NCBI GenBank assembly: GCA_018895075.1 | Contig: JAHIOW010000027.1 | Span: 1 to 42,969, forward strand | DNA from: Candidatus Omnitrophota bacterium | GTDB taxonomy: Bacteria; Omnitrophota; Gorgyraeia; Gygaellales; Profunditerraquicolaceae | DNA length: 42,969 nucleotides | Direction: 5' to 3' | In this document: piece by piece, positions 32,390 to 41,187 of the stretch | Layout: every line of letters begins with the position of its first letter | Position numbering within the stretch: the stretch's first letter is position 1 | Notes under the pieces: model-generated | Databases searched by the model: none | What the model was told of the DNA's origin: nothing | The model's input: only the letters and a program-made list of their open reading frames with translations | Translations under genes and position numbers: made by a program

Positions 32390-35300
32390 TTAATCCTTTT
32401 TTGCCTTTCGGATTTCTCTATGATATTCCTGCAGTGATTTTACCTGCAAGTCTTTTTTTATTAATTCTGCTATGCCGCTTACTGTTGCCTGGGCCCCGGA
32501 TATTGTGGTGGTGTAAGGTATATTATATAAAATGACCTGTGAGCGAATCTTGACCTCATCTTGTCGCGGAATTCTACCAGAAGGCGTGTTTATAACTAAG
32601 CTCACTTTCCTATCTTTCATGAGATCTAAAATATTCGGCCTACCTTCAGTAATCTTGGATAATACCTTAACCGCAACACCATTCTTTTCCAAGGCCACAG
32701 CCGTGCCTGAGGTAGCATAGATATGAAATCCTAACTCTTTGATTTTCTTGGCGATCAATACAATCGCCCTTTTATCTTTGTCCCTAACCGAGATAAAAAC
32801 ATTGCCCTTGGTAGGTATTTTTTGCCCGGCAGCCAACTGGCTCTTTATATAGGCGCGACCAAAATCCTTATCCACGCCCATAACCTCTCCTGTGGACTTC
32901 ATTTCTGGCCCTAAGATTATATCTACTCCTGGAAAGCGATTAAAGGGAAATACTGATTCCTTAACCGATACATGCTTGGGTATAATCTCACGGGTAAACC
33001 CCAAGTCCTTAAGTTTCTTACCCAATAAAACCTTGGTGGCCAATTTCGCCAAAGGCACACCTATGGCTTTAGAAATAAAGGGTATAGTCCGTGAAGCGCG
33101 GGGATTAACCTCTAATACATAGACCTCGTTATCTTTAACTGCATATTGCACGTTCATCACGCCCTTGACATTTAATTCTCTTGCCAATTTATAGGTAGCT
33201 ACTCTAATTTTATTTAATACGCCTGCGGATAATGTATGGGTAGGAAGGACCATGGCTGAATCTCCGGAGTGTACCCCTGCCTCCTCAATATGCTCCATAA
33301 TCCCGCCGATAACAAAGGTGGTACCATCGCCGATCATATCCACGTCCACCTCAATAGCGTCTTCCAGAAATTTATCAATAAGTATCGGGTGCTCCCCGGA
33401 AACACTGGCTGCCTCGGTGATAAACCTCTCCAGCGTCGAGGCATCGTAAACAATCTCCATCGCCCGACCGCCCAACACATAAGAAGGCCTGACTAGAACC
33501 GGATAGCCTATTTTTTTGGCTACTGCCTTTGCTTCGGCAAAGGTAAAGGCAGTACCATTATCCGATTGTAAAAGATTTAGTTTGTGCAATAAATCTTTAA
33601 AACGCTGTCTGTCTTCGGCAATATCAATATTATCTGCGCTTGTACCCAGGATATTAACCCCGGCATCACGCAGGGGAATCGCCAGGTTTAAAGGAGTCTG
33701 GCCGCCAAACTGCACAATCACTCCCGCTGGTTTTTCTAAATCGATTATATTTAAAACATCCTCTAAGGTTAAAGGCTCGAAATATAATCTATCGGAGGTA
33801 TCATAATCAGTGGAGACGGTTTCGGGATTACAATTAATCATCACGCTTTCTATGCCTTCTTCTTTTAAGGCATAGGCGGCATGACAACAACAATAATCAA
33901 ACTCAATCCCTTGGCCAATACGATTTGGTCCGCCCCCTAAAATAATCACCTTTTTATTCTTACTTACCCTGGCTTCATCCTGGGTCTCATAGGTAGAATA
34001 AAAATAAGGTTTTTGGGCATCGGTTTCTCCCGCGCAGGTATCTACTAACTTATAAACTGCCTTTATATTGTGCCGTTTGCGAAAGCAACGCACATCATCT
34101 TCCCTAGTGTTTAAGAGATAGGCAAGTTGCCGGTCAGAAAAACCGTTTTTCTTTGCCTCCTTAAGCAACTCCAAGGGAAGCTCTATTGCTTTCTCTGGCT
34201 GATTATTTCTGAAACCCTTTATTTTCTTTTCAAGCTCTACCAGTTGTTTCATATTATCAATAAACCAGGGATCGATCTTAGAAAGATTATGTATCTGTTC
34301 AACGGACAAACCTACCTTTAAGGCGTATCTGATAAAAAAGAGCCTCTCATCATTAGGAATCCGAATCTTGTCCTTAATCAACTGCAGCAAAGAGTTGCTT
34401 GGTTTATCAAGCATCTCATCAGTAATCTTATCTTTACCATCGCAGCCAAAACCAAAGCGCGAAATCTCTATGGAGCGTATTCCTTTCTGTAAGGCCTCCT
34501 TAAAATTTCTCCCTATAGACATTGCCTCTCCTACTGCTTTCATAGAAGTATTGAGAACTCGCTGTGCCTGAGGGAATTTTTCAAAGGTAAATCTGCAGAT
34601 TTTAAAAACGCAATAATCTACTGTGGGCTCAAAAAAAGAAGCTGTCCTGCCGGTTATCTGATTTATAACTTCAGGTAAAGTTAATCCCACTGCCAATTTA
34701 GTGGCCACGCGGGCAATGGGAAAACCCGTAGCCTTAGAGGCAAGCGCAGAACTACGGGAAAGCCGAGGATTAACTTCTATAATCACAATACGGCCATTAC
34801 CGGGATTCTGGGCGAACTGTATATTTACCCCTCCGCCTGTTACCCCTACTTTTCTAATGATTTTTTTACAAAGATTGACAAAATCTGTATATTCCTGGGT
34901 GGTGAGTGTCTGGGCAGGAGCAACTACAATACTGTCGCCGGTATGTACGCCCATGGGGTCTACATTTTCCATAGAAGTAATCATAATCACGTTATCTACC
35001 GAGTCGCGCATCACCTCAAATTCTATCTCCTTCCAGCCTAAAACCGACTGCTCTACCAGAATTTGATGCACCGGGCTGGCAGCCAGTCCTTTTTGTAAGA
35101 ATCTTTCTAATTCTACTTTATTGTAGGCAGTGGCACCACCTAAACCCCCCAGACAATAGGCAGGGCGTAAGATTAAAGGAAATCCTATCTTAAGGCCAAT
35201 GCGCATGCCCTCTTCTACGCTGGTAGCTATACCGCTTTTCGGAACATCTACTCCGATCTCCTGCATCGCTTTTTTAAAAAGAAGCCGGTCTTCTGCCCGC

Positions 35301-35671
35301 GATATTGCCTCAACCGAGGCGCCAATAGACTCTACGCCATATTTCTTAAGTATGCCCTCCTTCATTAAAAAGTAAGCTAAGTTAAGGCCGGTCTGGCCAC
35401 CCAAGGTAGGCAATATCGCGTCTGGCCGTTCTTTTTTAATAATCTCTTCTAATACCTCGGCTGTAAGAGGCTCTATATAGGTAACATCTGCCATGTCAGG
35501 ATCAGTCATAATAGTGGCGGGGTTAGAATTTACCAAAATAGTAAAATAGCCTTCTTCTCTTAAGGCCTTGCAGGCCTGAGAACCAGAGTAATCAAATTCA
35601 CAGGCCTGGCCAATGATTATTGGGCCGGACCCAATCATCAGTATCTTTTTTATATCATTACGTCTTGGCAT
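32390..35671 (-). CDS. carB: Carbamoyl-phosphate synthase large subunit
   Basis: This 1093-residue enzyme phosphorylates bicarbonate and then carbamate. It has two tandem ATP-grasp halves: the first begins [25 protein letters not shown] and the second [27 protein letters not shown] helical linker lies between, and a C-terminal MGS-like allosteric domain lies at about 940-1093. Both ATP-grasp metal sites are visible ([20 protein letters not shown] and [18 protein letters not shown]). Synthetase motifs are intact, in contrast to the altered glutaminase partner CarA just upstream (12-base gap). Confidence 0.97.
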   Translation of the reverse strand: MPRRNDIKKILMIGSGPIIIGQACEFDYSGSQACKALREEGYFTILVNSNPATIMTDPDMADVTYIEPLTAEVLEEIIKKERPDAILPTLGGQTGLNLAYFLMKEGILKKYGVESIGASVEAISRAEDRLLFKKAMQEIGVDVPKSGIATSVEEGMRIGLKIGFPLILRPAYCLGGLGGATAYNKVELERFLQKGLAASPVHQILVEQSVLGWKEIEFEVMRDSVDNVIMITSMENVDPMGVHTGDSIVVAPAQTLTTQEYTDFVNLCKKIIRKVGVTGGGVNIQFAQNPGNGRIVIIEVNPRLSRSSALASKATGFPIARVATKLAVGLTLPEVINQITGRTASFFEPTVDYCVFKICRFTFEKFPQAQRVLNTSMKAVGEAMSIGRNFKEALQKGIRSIEISRFGFGCDGKDKITDEMLDKPSNSLLQLIKDKIRIPNDERLFFIRYALKVGLSVEQIHNLSKIDPWFIDNMKQLVELEKKIKGFRNNQPEKAIELPLELLKEAKKNGFSDRQLAYLLNTREDDVRCFRKRHNIKAVYKLVDTCAGETDAQKPYFYSTYETQDEARVSKNKKVIILGGGPNRIGQGIEFDYCCCHAAYALKEEGIESVMINCNPETVSTDYDTSDRLYFEPLTLEDVLNIIDLEKPAGVIVQFGGQTPLNLAIPLRDAGVNILGTSADNIDIAEDRQRFKDLLHKLNLLQSDNGTAFTFAEAKAVAKKIGYPVLVRPSYVLGGRAMEIVYDASTLERFITEAASVSGEHPILIDKFLEDAIEVDVDMIGDGTTFVIGGIMEHIEEAGVHSGDSAMVLPTHTLSAGVLNKIRVATYKLARELNVKGVMNVQYAVKDNEVYVLEVNPRASRTIPFISKAIGVPLAKLATKVLLGKKLKDLGFTREIIPKHVSVKESVFPFNRFPGVDIILGPEMKSTGEVMGVDKDFGRAYIKSQLAAGQKIPTKGNVFISVRDKDKRAIVLIAKKIKELGFHIYATSGTAVALEKNGVAVKVLSKITEGRPNILDLMKDRKVSLVINTPSGRIPRQDEVKIRSQVILYNIPYTTTISGAQATVSGIAELIKKDLQVKSLQEYHREIRKAKKD

Positions 35672-35683
35672 CCTATTACTCCT

Positions 35684-36757
35684 TTAATTTAACAATTTAA
35701 TAAATTTTTTAAACACTCCGTTTACCTCATTGAAACCAGGGCTGACCGGATAATATTGCACCCCCAGCAGTTTGAATTTTTTGCTTTCCATTTCTTCTAC
35801 CGTCTTGTCATTCAGATGATAGCCGGTCATTGCGACATCTTTTATTTTGCTCAATGAGTTTTTTTCTACTACATAACCATGGTTCTGCGTGGTAATCTCG
35901 GCTTTATATGAACCTGGTTGAGCCACCGGATAGTTTACCCCCCGATGGCCTAATTTCATCTTTTGTAATTTTGCACCCAAGGCAGAAGCTAATACCTGAT
36001 GGCCTGTACAGATACCTAATATAGGTAATCTACCAATTAAACTTTTGGTATTCTCCGCCACTTCTTCTAAGCTTACGTCTTCTTCCGGGCCGCTAGAGAT
36101 AATTAACCCGTGAGGCTTAATCTTCATAATCTCATCGGGCTTAGTATTATAAGGCAGCAAATTTAAGACAATCCCTAGAATCTCTAACTGCCTGATAATA
36201 CTATTGGTTATGCCTAAATCTAACCCTGCTATTTTATATTTTGCTTTTTTACTGCCGATAAGCGTAGGTTTATCTACGGAAATCTTCTTTATAAAATCTC
36301 TGGCCTGGCTCTTTCTAAAGGCCTCTATTTTAGATAATAGTTCTTTTGAGCCGCGGTTAGACGTAGAAATTATACCGAACATCTCGCCGTTATTGCGCAG
36401 ATGCACTGCTAGGGTACGTGTATCTACTCCGTTAATCCCTGCTACACCTTGTTCTTTAACAAAGGCATCAAGGCCAGACTTTGCCTGCCAGTTGGAATAC
36501 ATGCGAGATTTTTCCTTAATTGCCAGACCGCTAATCCAACAGCGAGAAGACTCATTAAACTTAGGGCTAATGCCATAATTACCGATTAAGGGGTAGGTAG
36601 GTACAAGTATCTTTCCGGCATTAGCCGGATCGGTCATCATCTCCTGATATCCCACTACCGCGGTATTGAGAATCACCTCACCAATTACCTCTTTTTCTGA
36701 CCCGAAACCTTCACCATTGAAACTTGTTCCATCCTCTAACATCAAAACTGCTTTCAT
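35684..36757 (-). CDS. carA: Carbamoyl-phosphate synthase small subunit, glutaminase triad altered
   Basis: The start is set at ATG 36757, with AGGAG seven bases upstream; a GTG two codons earlier is too close to it. The 357-residue protein has a normal CarA N-terminal domain (NTAVVGYQEMMTDPANAGK, SNWQ, INGVDTRTLAVHLR). The class I glutaminase domain keeps the nucleophile Cys250 in LGICTGHQ and the TTQNHGY segment. The strand that should read GVQFHPE reads GVQYYPV (residues 332-338), so the catalytic His and Glu are Tyr336 and Val338. The SNGPGDP loop is SSGPEED (221-227). Ammonia may therefore not come from glutamine here. Confidence 0.92.
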   Translation of the reverse strand: MKAVLMLEDGTSFNGEGFGSEKEVIGEVILNTAVVGYQEMMTDPANAGKILVPTYPLIGNYGISPKFNESSRCWISGLAIKEKSRMYSNWQAKSGLDAFVKEQGVAGINGVDTRTLAVHLRNNGEMFGIISTSNRGSKELLSKIEAFRKSQARDFIKKISVDKPTLIGSKKAKYKIAGLDLGITNSIIRQLEILGIVLNLLPYNTKPDEIMKIKPHGLIISSGPEEDVSLEEVAENTKSLIGRLPILGICTGHQVLASALGAKLQKMKLGHRGVNYPVAQPGSYKAEITTQNHGYVVEKNSLSKIKDVAMTGYHLNDKTVEEMESKKFKLLGVQYYPVSPGFNEVNGVFKKFIKLLN

Positions 36758-36768
36758 TATCACTCTCC

Positions 36769-37221
36769 TTATGTTAAGAGCTCTCTTACCTTCTTTATTG
36801 CTTCTTCTACTGTCTTTACCTTAATTACGCCTTTTATGTCCCAAGAATTGAGACTGATTACTGGTATACCAAACTGTATACAATAGGCAATCTCGGAAAG
36901 CGTCCCTGCTTCCCCTGGAAGCGCTACTGCTACATCAGCGCTTTTAACTACCAAGACATTCCTGGCTAATCCCAGGCCTGTAGGAATAACTATATCTACA
37001 AAAGGATTGGCATCATTTTTATTGTAACTGGGTATAATGCCTATGGTTAGCCCATCCCCTACCTTAAACCCCTTACAAACCGCCTTCATTGTTCCACTTA
37101 AACCCCCACAAACAAGAATATCTACCACTTTCGCCAGATTTTTACCTAAATTATGGGCTATTTGCTCCACTTCCCTACTACAACTATGCCCACCTATAAC
37201 ACTTACTATCTTCTTGCGCAT
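36769..37221 (-). CDS. TIGR00725-type Rossmann-fold protein (LOG/SLOG-like)
   Basis: This 150-residue protein has SVIGGHSCSREVEQIAHNLGKNLAK, DILVCGGLSGTMKAVCKGFKVGDGLTIGIIP and VALPGEAGTLSEIAYCIQFGIPVISL. These are the pattern of the TIGR00725 group, related to lysine-decarboxylase-like LOG phosphoribohydrolases and molybdenum cofactor carrier proteins. The PGGxGTxxE signature appears as PGEAGTLSE. Substrate unknown; nucleotide binding is likely from the fold. It lies between tRNA-Arg and carA. Confidence 0.82.
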   Translation of the reverse strand: MRKKIVSVIGGHSCSREVEQIAHNLGKNLAKVVDILVCGGLSGTMKAVCKGFKVGDGLTIGIIPSYNKNDANPFVDIVIPTGLGLARNVLVVKSADVAVALPGEAGTLSEIAYCIQFGIPVISLNSWDIKGVIKVKTVEEAIKKVRELLT

Positions 37222-37272
37222 TTACTTATCTCCCAATCAACCCTTATCTTGTCGCGGGACAGTCATTCTTTA

Positions 37273-37305
37273 CAAGGGACTGTCCCCGAAGGGGACTGTC
37301 CCTTG
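37273..37305. repeat. GGGGACTGTCCC inverted repeat (REP-like)
   Basis: The 33-base near-perfect inverted repeat consists of CAAGGGAC-T-GTCCCC, a GAA centre, and GGGGAC-T-GTCCCTTG. Each half is itself almost palindromic, and a related GGGACAGTC lies at 37256-37264. It is intergenic, between tRNA-Arg and the TIGR00725 gene. There is no following T-run on the transcribed strand, so it is more like a REP element than a terminator. Confidence 0.75.
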
Positions 37306-37345
37306 CCGTCCCTGCTGGCAACGCTTTGTTCTATCTTTAGATAAA

Positions 37346-37417
37346 TGCGCCTGGACAGAGTCGAACTGTCACACATGGCTCCGGAGGCCATTGCGCTATC
37401 CATTGCGCTACAGGCGC
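37346..37417 (-). tRNA. tRNA-Arg(CCG)
   Basis: The minus-strand cloverleaf has acceptor GCGCCTG/CAGGCGC, D-arm GCGC/GCGC, anticodon stem ATGGC/GCCAT with loop CTCCGGA (anticodon CCG), T-arm GACAG-TTCGACT-CTGTC and discriminator A. No CCA is encoded, unlike the other two tRNAs in the window. It is embedded between two genes of the pyrimidine operon. Confidence 0.95.
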
Positions 37418-37432
37418 GTGATTTCCTTATTA

Positions 37433-39910
37433 TTAAAACAAGCTTAACTGCTCTTCGTCTTTACCATGCCTTTCTTGTGGGTCAAAGATGGCAATCTTAC
37501 CATATTCACCATCAAAACCCGCCTGGATATTAACCTTGCCTTGCCGCACCCTTAATATACCTTCTGCAACCCGAGGAGGCATTCCTTTAAGTAAATCTTC
37601 CTTGGTCGCTTTAAGCAGGATTTCAAACTCGGTACCAAACTTAGCTATCATACTACGATAATCTCTCTCTACAGCCATTGAACCCTTACCTACACCTTTT
37701 GCCCCGGCAATAATCTCATCCAAAGGAATAAGATTTTTATAAGGGATAAAGTCGGCAGGCATGTATCCTTCTGGCCGATCCGCCAACTGCTCTACCCGGT
37801 TCATCACGCCCACAGTTACCGGCTTGCCACATTTAGGGCACCTGCCTTTATTTTGTTTAGTTTCTCCGGGAGATAATCGCATACCACAAAGCCGGTGCCC
37901 GTCATAATGATACTTGCCTTCTTCGGGGAAAAACTCAACGGTATATAAGAACCTCTTTTTATCTTTGGTCTTTAGAACCTCTCTGATGGTTTTATAATCC
38001 AACGCGCAATCAAAGACATTTGCCTCGCGGCCTATCTTAGAAGGTGAGTGGGAATCGCTGTTTGATATCAAGGTAAATTTATCTAAAGCGGATAACCTCC
38101 AATTTAAGGGAGGGTCGCTTGAAAGGCCCGTTTCTAAAGCAAATATCTTTGGTGTCTGTTTTTCAAAGCAATCTTCGATGCGGTCAAAACCTGACATAGA
38201 ACCGAATAAAGAAAACCAGGGTGTCCAACAATTATGAACCGTGGCGAATTCACAAACATAAGAATTATCTTCATCTACTTCTAAATTATAAACAACACCA
38301 TTGTATCTTTCTTTAGAAATATCCCTAACGGGTAAATATACATATTTATTATCCATCCAGCCATGTCTTGTTGACAATTTTGTTCTAAACTTCTTAAATA
38401 CGCTATCTTTTAATAAATTAAATTTATCTTCAAAAAAAGAAAGGTTATTAAAGTGGAACATATCGTGCTGGGCTAATATTTCTCTGGTTCCTATAAAATG
38501 CTTGCCACGATTCTTATGTTTTTTCGTAGAATCTAAGCCAATAGACGGAATGATGCCCAACCGTAAAAATAATACTTTCATTTGATTCATTAATGGTCTC
38601 GATGATGTGTATCCTTTATCCCCACGCCACCAGCCTTTAATAGTTTCTACCTGTTTTTCAAGCGGCAAATACAGCATCCAATTCGGTAAAGATTTAGAAA
38701 ATGCTTTTTTATTTCTTGTGTTTATATAGAAGAGTTTACTGAACAGGTTATATAAAACCTTTGAATAAAATATCAGCTCTATTCCTTTTATATCCTTTTT
38801 AATCTGAATTTTCGATAATTCTATGCCAAATATTTTTTGAATTAAACTTATTACATCATTTATGTATTCTTCTTCGTCTTCTAAAAAACAAAATGAGATG
38901 CAATCTCTACTATTTGTATACCCTTCAGAAATAAAATATCCGGCCAAGCGACAGAAATCTTTATCTATTTCAATAATATTTTTAACAAAGCGTGTTCGGC
39001 TACCTTTATAAGCAATTTTCCCTTCCTTAAAAACAAATTTTCCTTTTAATAGCCTGCTAATCTCTATTCTCGTATTGTATCTAATTTCATTATTGAACCG
39101 CGGAAAAACCAAAGCATCATTTATTTTTATATCCTTGGCCTGAACCCACTCTGGCTTATATTGCATAAAGTATTTTTGCTTGCAGCCTTTATTTTTTAGC
39201 TGAGAGCACCTTGGCATGCAAAAAGTCCCTCTTGAGGCGCAGTATTTATGTGTTTTGATTATATAGAACGGGTGCTCTGCTGTGGTTTTAATACCTTCTC
39301 GGAAATAATAAGGTTTGATATGAAAAATCTCGCCATTATAATCTCTTTTAAATAATTCTGTCACGCTTCTTAGCCGCATTCTATGAGTATATACATAGTC
39401 CTTTTTTGAAATTTCTTCTATTATTTTTAATCCATTGTTGGTATGCACAAATGTCCCGGGTAAAAGACAATGTGCTGGTACAACCATACAATTCTCATCA
39501 ATATCAAAGATAATCCGCGCCAGTTCTTCGGCATCCATGCCTAATATCGGCCGGCCGTCGGAAGCTAAATTTCCGTAACGGGCAAGTGTTTCATTTATTT
39601 TATCAGTAGTTTTAAAGGAGGGGCTGAACACCATATTATGGATACGGTAACCGCGTCCGTTTTTAGAATAGATACTGCTGATCTCTGCGGTTAAGATAAA
39701 ATAGACATTCCGATATTTAAACAGGCCGTTCCCCAAATCTTCTAAATGCGCCTTTACTTCCTCCAGCCACAGATGATGCGTAAAATCACCTGTCCCCATC
39801 AGGGTTACGCCCTTTAATCCTGCCCATTCCGCAATATGGGCAATATCCATATCCCTGCTTGTTGCCCGGCTGTATTTAGAGTGAATATGAAAATCAGCAA
39901 TAAATTTCAT
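37433..39910 (-). CDS. Endonuclease Q-like PHP-domain nuclease interrupted by an intein
   Basis: The frame encodes 825 residues: a host protein of 412 residues split by a 413-residue intein. The host starts MKFIADFHIHSKYSRATS with the PHP metal-binding HIH motif and has LMGTGDFTHHLWLEE, VVPAH/CWTPWFSLFGS and LISNSDSHSP. A zinc-binding segment CGMRLSP...GRCPKCGKP and VMNRVEQLADRPEG follow. Length and order match endonuclease Q, a repair enzyme that cleaves 5' of deaminated bases and abasic sites. The last five residues are QLSLF, the consensus bacterial sliding-clamp-binding motif. The start overlaps pyrC by ATGA. The family call is by motif memory; biochemical specificity is inferred. Confidence 0.87.
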   Translation of the reverse strand: MKFIADFHIHSKYSRATSRDMDIAHIAEWAGLKGVTLMGTGDFTHHLWLEEVKAHLEDLGNGLFKYRNVYFILTAEISSIYSKNGRGYRIHNMVFSPSFKTTDKINETLARYGNLASDGRPILGMDAEELARIIFDIDENCMVVPAHCLLPGTFVHTNNGLKIIEEISKKDYVYTHRMRLRSVTELFKRDYNGEIFHIKPYYFREGIKTTAEHPFYIIKTHKYCASRGTFCMPRCSQLKNKGCKQKYFMQYKPEWVQAKDIKINDALVFPRFNNEIRYNTRIEISRLLKGKFVFKEGKIAYKGSRTRFVKNIIEIDKDFCRLAGYFISEGYTNSRDCISFCFLEDEEEYINDVISLIQKIFGIELSKIQIKKDIKGIELIFYSKVLYNLFSKLFYINTRNKKAFSKSLPNWMLYLPLEKQVETIKGWWRGDKGYTSSRPLMNQMKVLFLRLGIIPSIGLDSTKKHKNRGKHFIGTREILAQHDMFHFNNLSFFEDKFNLLKDSVFKKFRTKLSTRHGWMDNKYVYLPVRDISKERYNGVVYNLEVDEDNSYVCEFATVHNCWTPWFSLFGSMSGFDRIEDCFEKQTPKIFALETGLSSDPPLNWRLSALDKFTLISNSDSHSPSKIGREANVFDCALDYKTIREVLKTKDKKRFLYTVEFFPEEGKYHYDGHRLCGMRLSPGETKQNKGRCPKCGKPVTVGVMNRVEQLADRPEGYMPADFIPYKNLIPLDEIIAGAKGVGKGSMAVERDYRSMIAKFGTEFEILLKATKEDLLKGMPPRVAEGILRVRQGKVNIQAGFDGEYGKIAIFDPQERHGKDEEQLSLF
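37436..37450 (-). other. C-terminal sliding-clamp-binding motif QLSLF
   Basis: These are the codons for the last five residues of the endonuclease Q-like protein. QL[S/D]LF is the canonical bacterial beta-clamp (DnaN) binding pentapeptide, and its terminal, exposed position is typical of functional examples. Confidence 0.7.
38231..39469 (-). other. Intein with LAGLIDADG homing endonuclease, 413 residues
   Basis: The intein runs from Cys148 (CLLPGTFVHTNNGLKIIEEI, block A) to Asn560 (FATVHN, block G) and is followed by Cys561 of the host. Block B is TTAEHPFYII (209-218), with the TxxH motif in the form TTAEH. The endonuclease motifs are LAGYFISEG (322-330) and IKGWWRGDKG (424-433). Block F is VYNLEVDEDNSYV. 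All residues needed for standard Cys-initiated splicing (Cys1, block B His, penultimate His, terminal Asn, Cys+1) are present, so it should be active in splicing. A cysteine-rich insert, C-X6-C-X3-C-X7-C at 224-243, lies just after block B. Hand-counted 60-base samples in the intein give about 23-25% G+C against 40-42% in adjoining genes. Confidence 0.93.
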
Positions 39911-41187
39911 TTTGAAGCGGCGTAAACAATCTCACCGCCTAAAATTGTGTATTCTACAATGCCTTTTAATTTCCGTCCAAGAAAAGCCGAATTTCTCGAT
40001 TTCGACCGGATGCTATCTTTATCCACGAGCCATTCTCTATCAGGTGAGACTACAATAAGGTCTGCTGTTTTTGCGGCTCTTATTGTACCTTTATCTATTC
40101 CTAAAATCTGGGCGGGGTTCAATGCCAATTTCTTAACCAGTTCTGTCCAGTCTAATATTCTCTTATCCACAAGCTCAGTGATACTTACTGCCAAGAGGGT
40201 CTCTAAGCCGATTGTCCCAAACTCCGCGCGCTCAAACTCTATATCCTTTTCATTATCAGTATGCGGTGCGTGGTCAGAGGCAATAACATCAATTATCCCT
40301 TTTCTTAATCCTTCTTTTATTGCCTCTGCGTCTTTTTTGGTTCTTAAGGGCGGATTTACTTTCATGTTTGTGTTATAATCCAGCACCTCTTCCTCGGTTA
40401 AGGCGAAATAATGCGGCGCGGTCTCAGCAGTAACCTTTATACCTTTTTGTCTTGCCCGGGCAATTATATCCACCGATTCAAGACAGCTGACATGGGCAAT
40501 ATGTATACGGGCACCTACTTTTGCGGCAAGTCTGATGTCGCGTTCAACCCTTTTATATTCGGATTCTCTGGATACCCCTCTTAACCCCAGCCGCGTTGAA
40601 ACAACTCCTAGATTTATTACGCCATTACGACTAAGCCCCTTATCTTCACAGTGGCAGATTGTCAATATATCTGTATCTTTGGCTTTTTTCAGCGCCTTTA
40701 AGAATAAGTCTTCGGTATCTACGGAAGAGCCGTCATCAGAAATAGCTACTGCACCCTGTTTTTTAAACATAGGGATGTCGGCGAGCGCTTGACCCTGACG
40801 GCCCTTGGTAATGGTAGCACTGATAAAGACATTGGTGTGGGCGGTTTTTTTGATTATATCTTTTAGTAACCCCATTGCCTCTTTAGAATCAATAGCGGGG
40901 TGGGTATTCGGCATGGCCAAAACCGAGGTCACCCCGCCTTTTAATGCCGCGCTTGTACCGGTTGAAATCGTTTCCTTGTCTTCTCTACCTGGCTCTCTTA
41001 GATGTACATGCATATCTACCAGGCCGGGCATAACTATTTTTTCGGTGGCATCGACTATCTGGTCTGCCTGCACCTTAAGATTCTTAGCAATCTTGGAAAT
41101 CTTGAAATCCTCTACAAGGATATCCGAGATTTCATTTAATTTATTGGCCGGATCAACGACCAGGCCGTTTTTTATCAGTATTTTCAT
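39907..41187 (-). CDS. pyrC: Dihydroorotase
   Basis: Dihydroorotase closes carbamoyl-aspartate to dihydroorotate. The start is taken at MKILIKNG (41187), the usual family opening; an ATG four codons earlier (41199) is also possible. The roughly 426-residue metal-dependent amidohydrolase has GLVDMHVHLREPGREDKE with the His-x-His pair at residues 60 and 62. It also has LAMPNTHPAID, AISDDGSS, CHCED, IHIAHVS and VIASDHAPH, the complete set of type I (PyrC/Aquifex-like) residues. It overlaps pyrB and the following nuclease gene. Confidence 0.96.
   Translation of the reverse strand: MKILIKNGLVVDPANKLNEISDILVEDFKISKIAKNLKVQADQIVDATEKIVMPGLVDMHVHLREPGREDKETISTGTSAALKGGVTSVLAMPNTHPAIDSKEAMGLLKDIIKKTAHTNVFISATITKGRQGQALADIPMFKKQGAVAISDDGSSVDTEDLFLKALKKAKDTDILTICHCEDKGLSRNGVINLGVVSTRLGLRGVSRESEYKRVERDIRLAAKVGARIHIAHVSCLESVDIIARARQKGIKVTAETAPHYFALTEEEVLDYNTNMKVNPPLRTKKDAEAIKEGLRKGIIDVIASDHAPHTDNEKDIEFERAEFGTIGLETLLAVSITELVDKRILDWTELVKKLALNPAQILGIDKGTIRAAKTADLIVVSPDREWLVDKDSIRSKSRNSAFLGRKLKGIVEYTILGGEIVYAASK

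Noticed and set aside
35684-36763. CarA as a pseudogene
   Set aside because: The frame is intact, length is normal, the nucleophile and N-terminal domain are conserved, and the ribosome site is good; a changed function is more likely than decay.
37273-37305. Rho-independent terminator after tRNA-Arg
   Set aside because: The hairpin is strong but there is no T-run after it on the transcribed strand, and the operon appears to continue.
38231-39469. Group I or II intron in the nuclease gene
   Set aside because: The frame is open throughout and the insert has protein-splicing motifs at both ends, so it is an intein.
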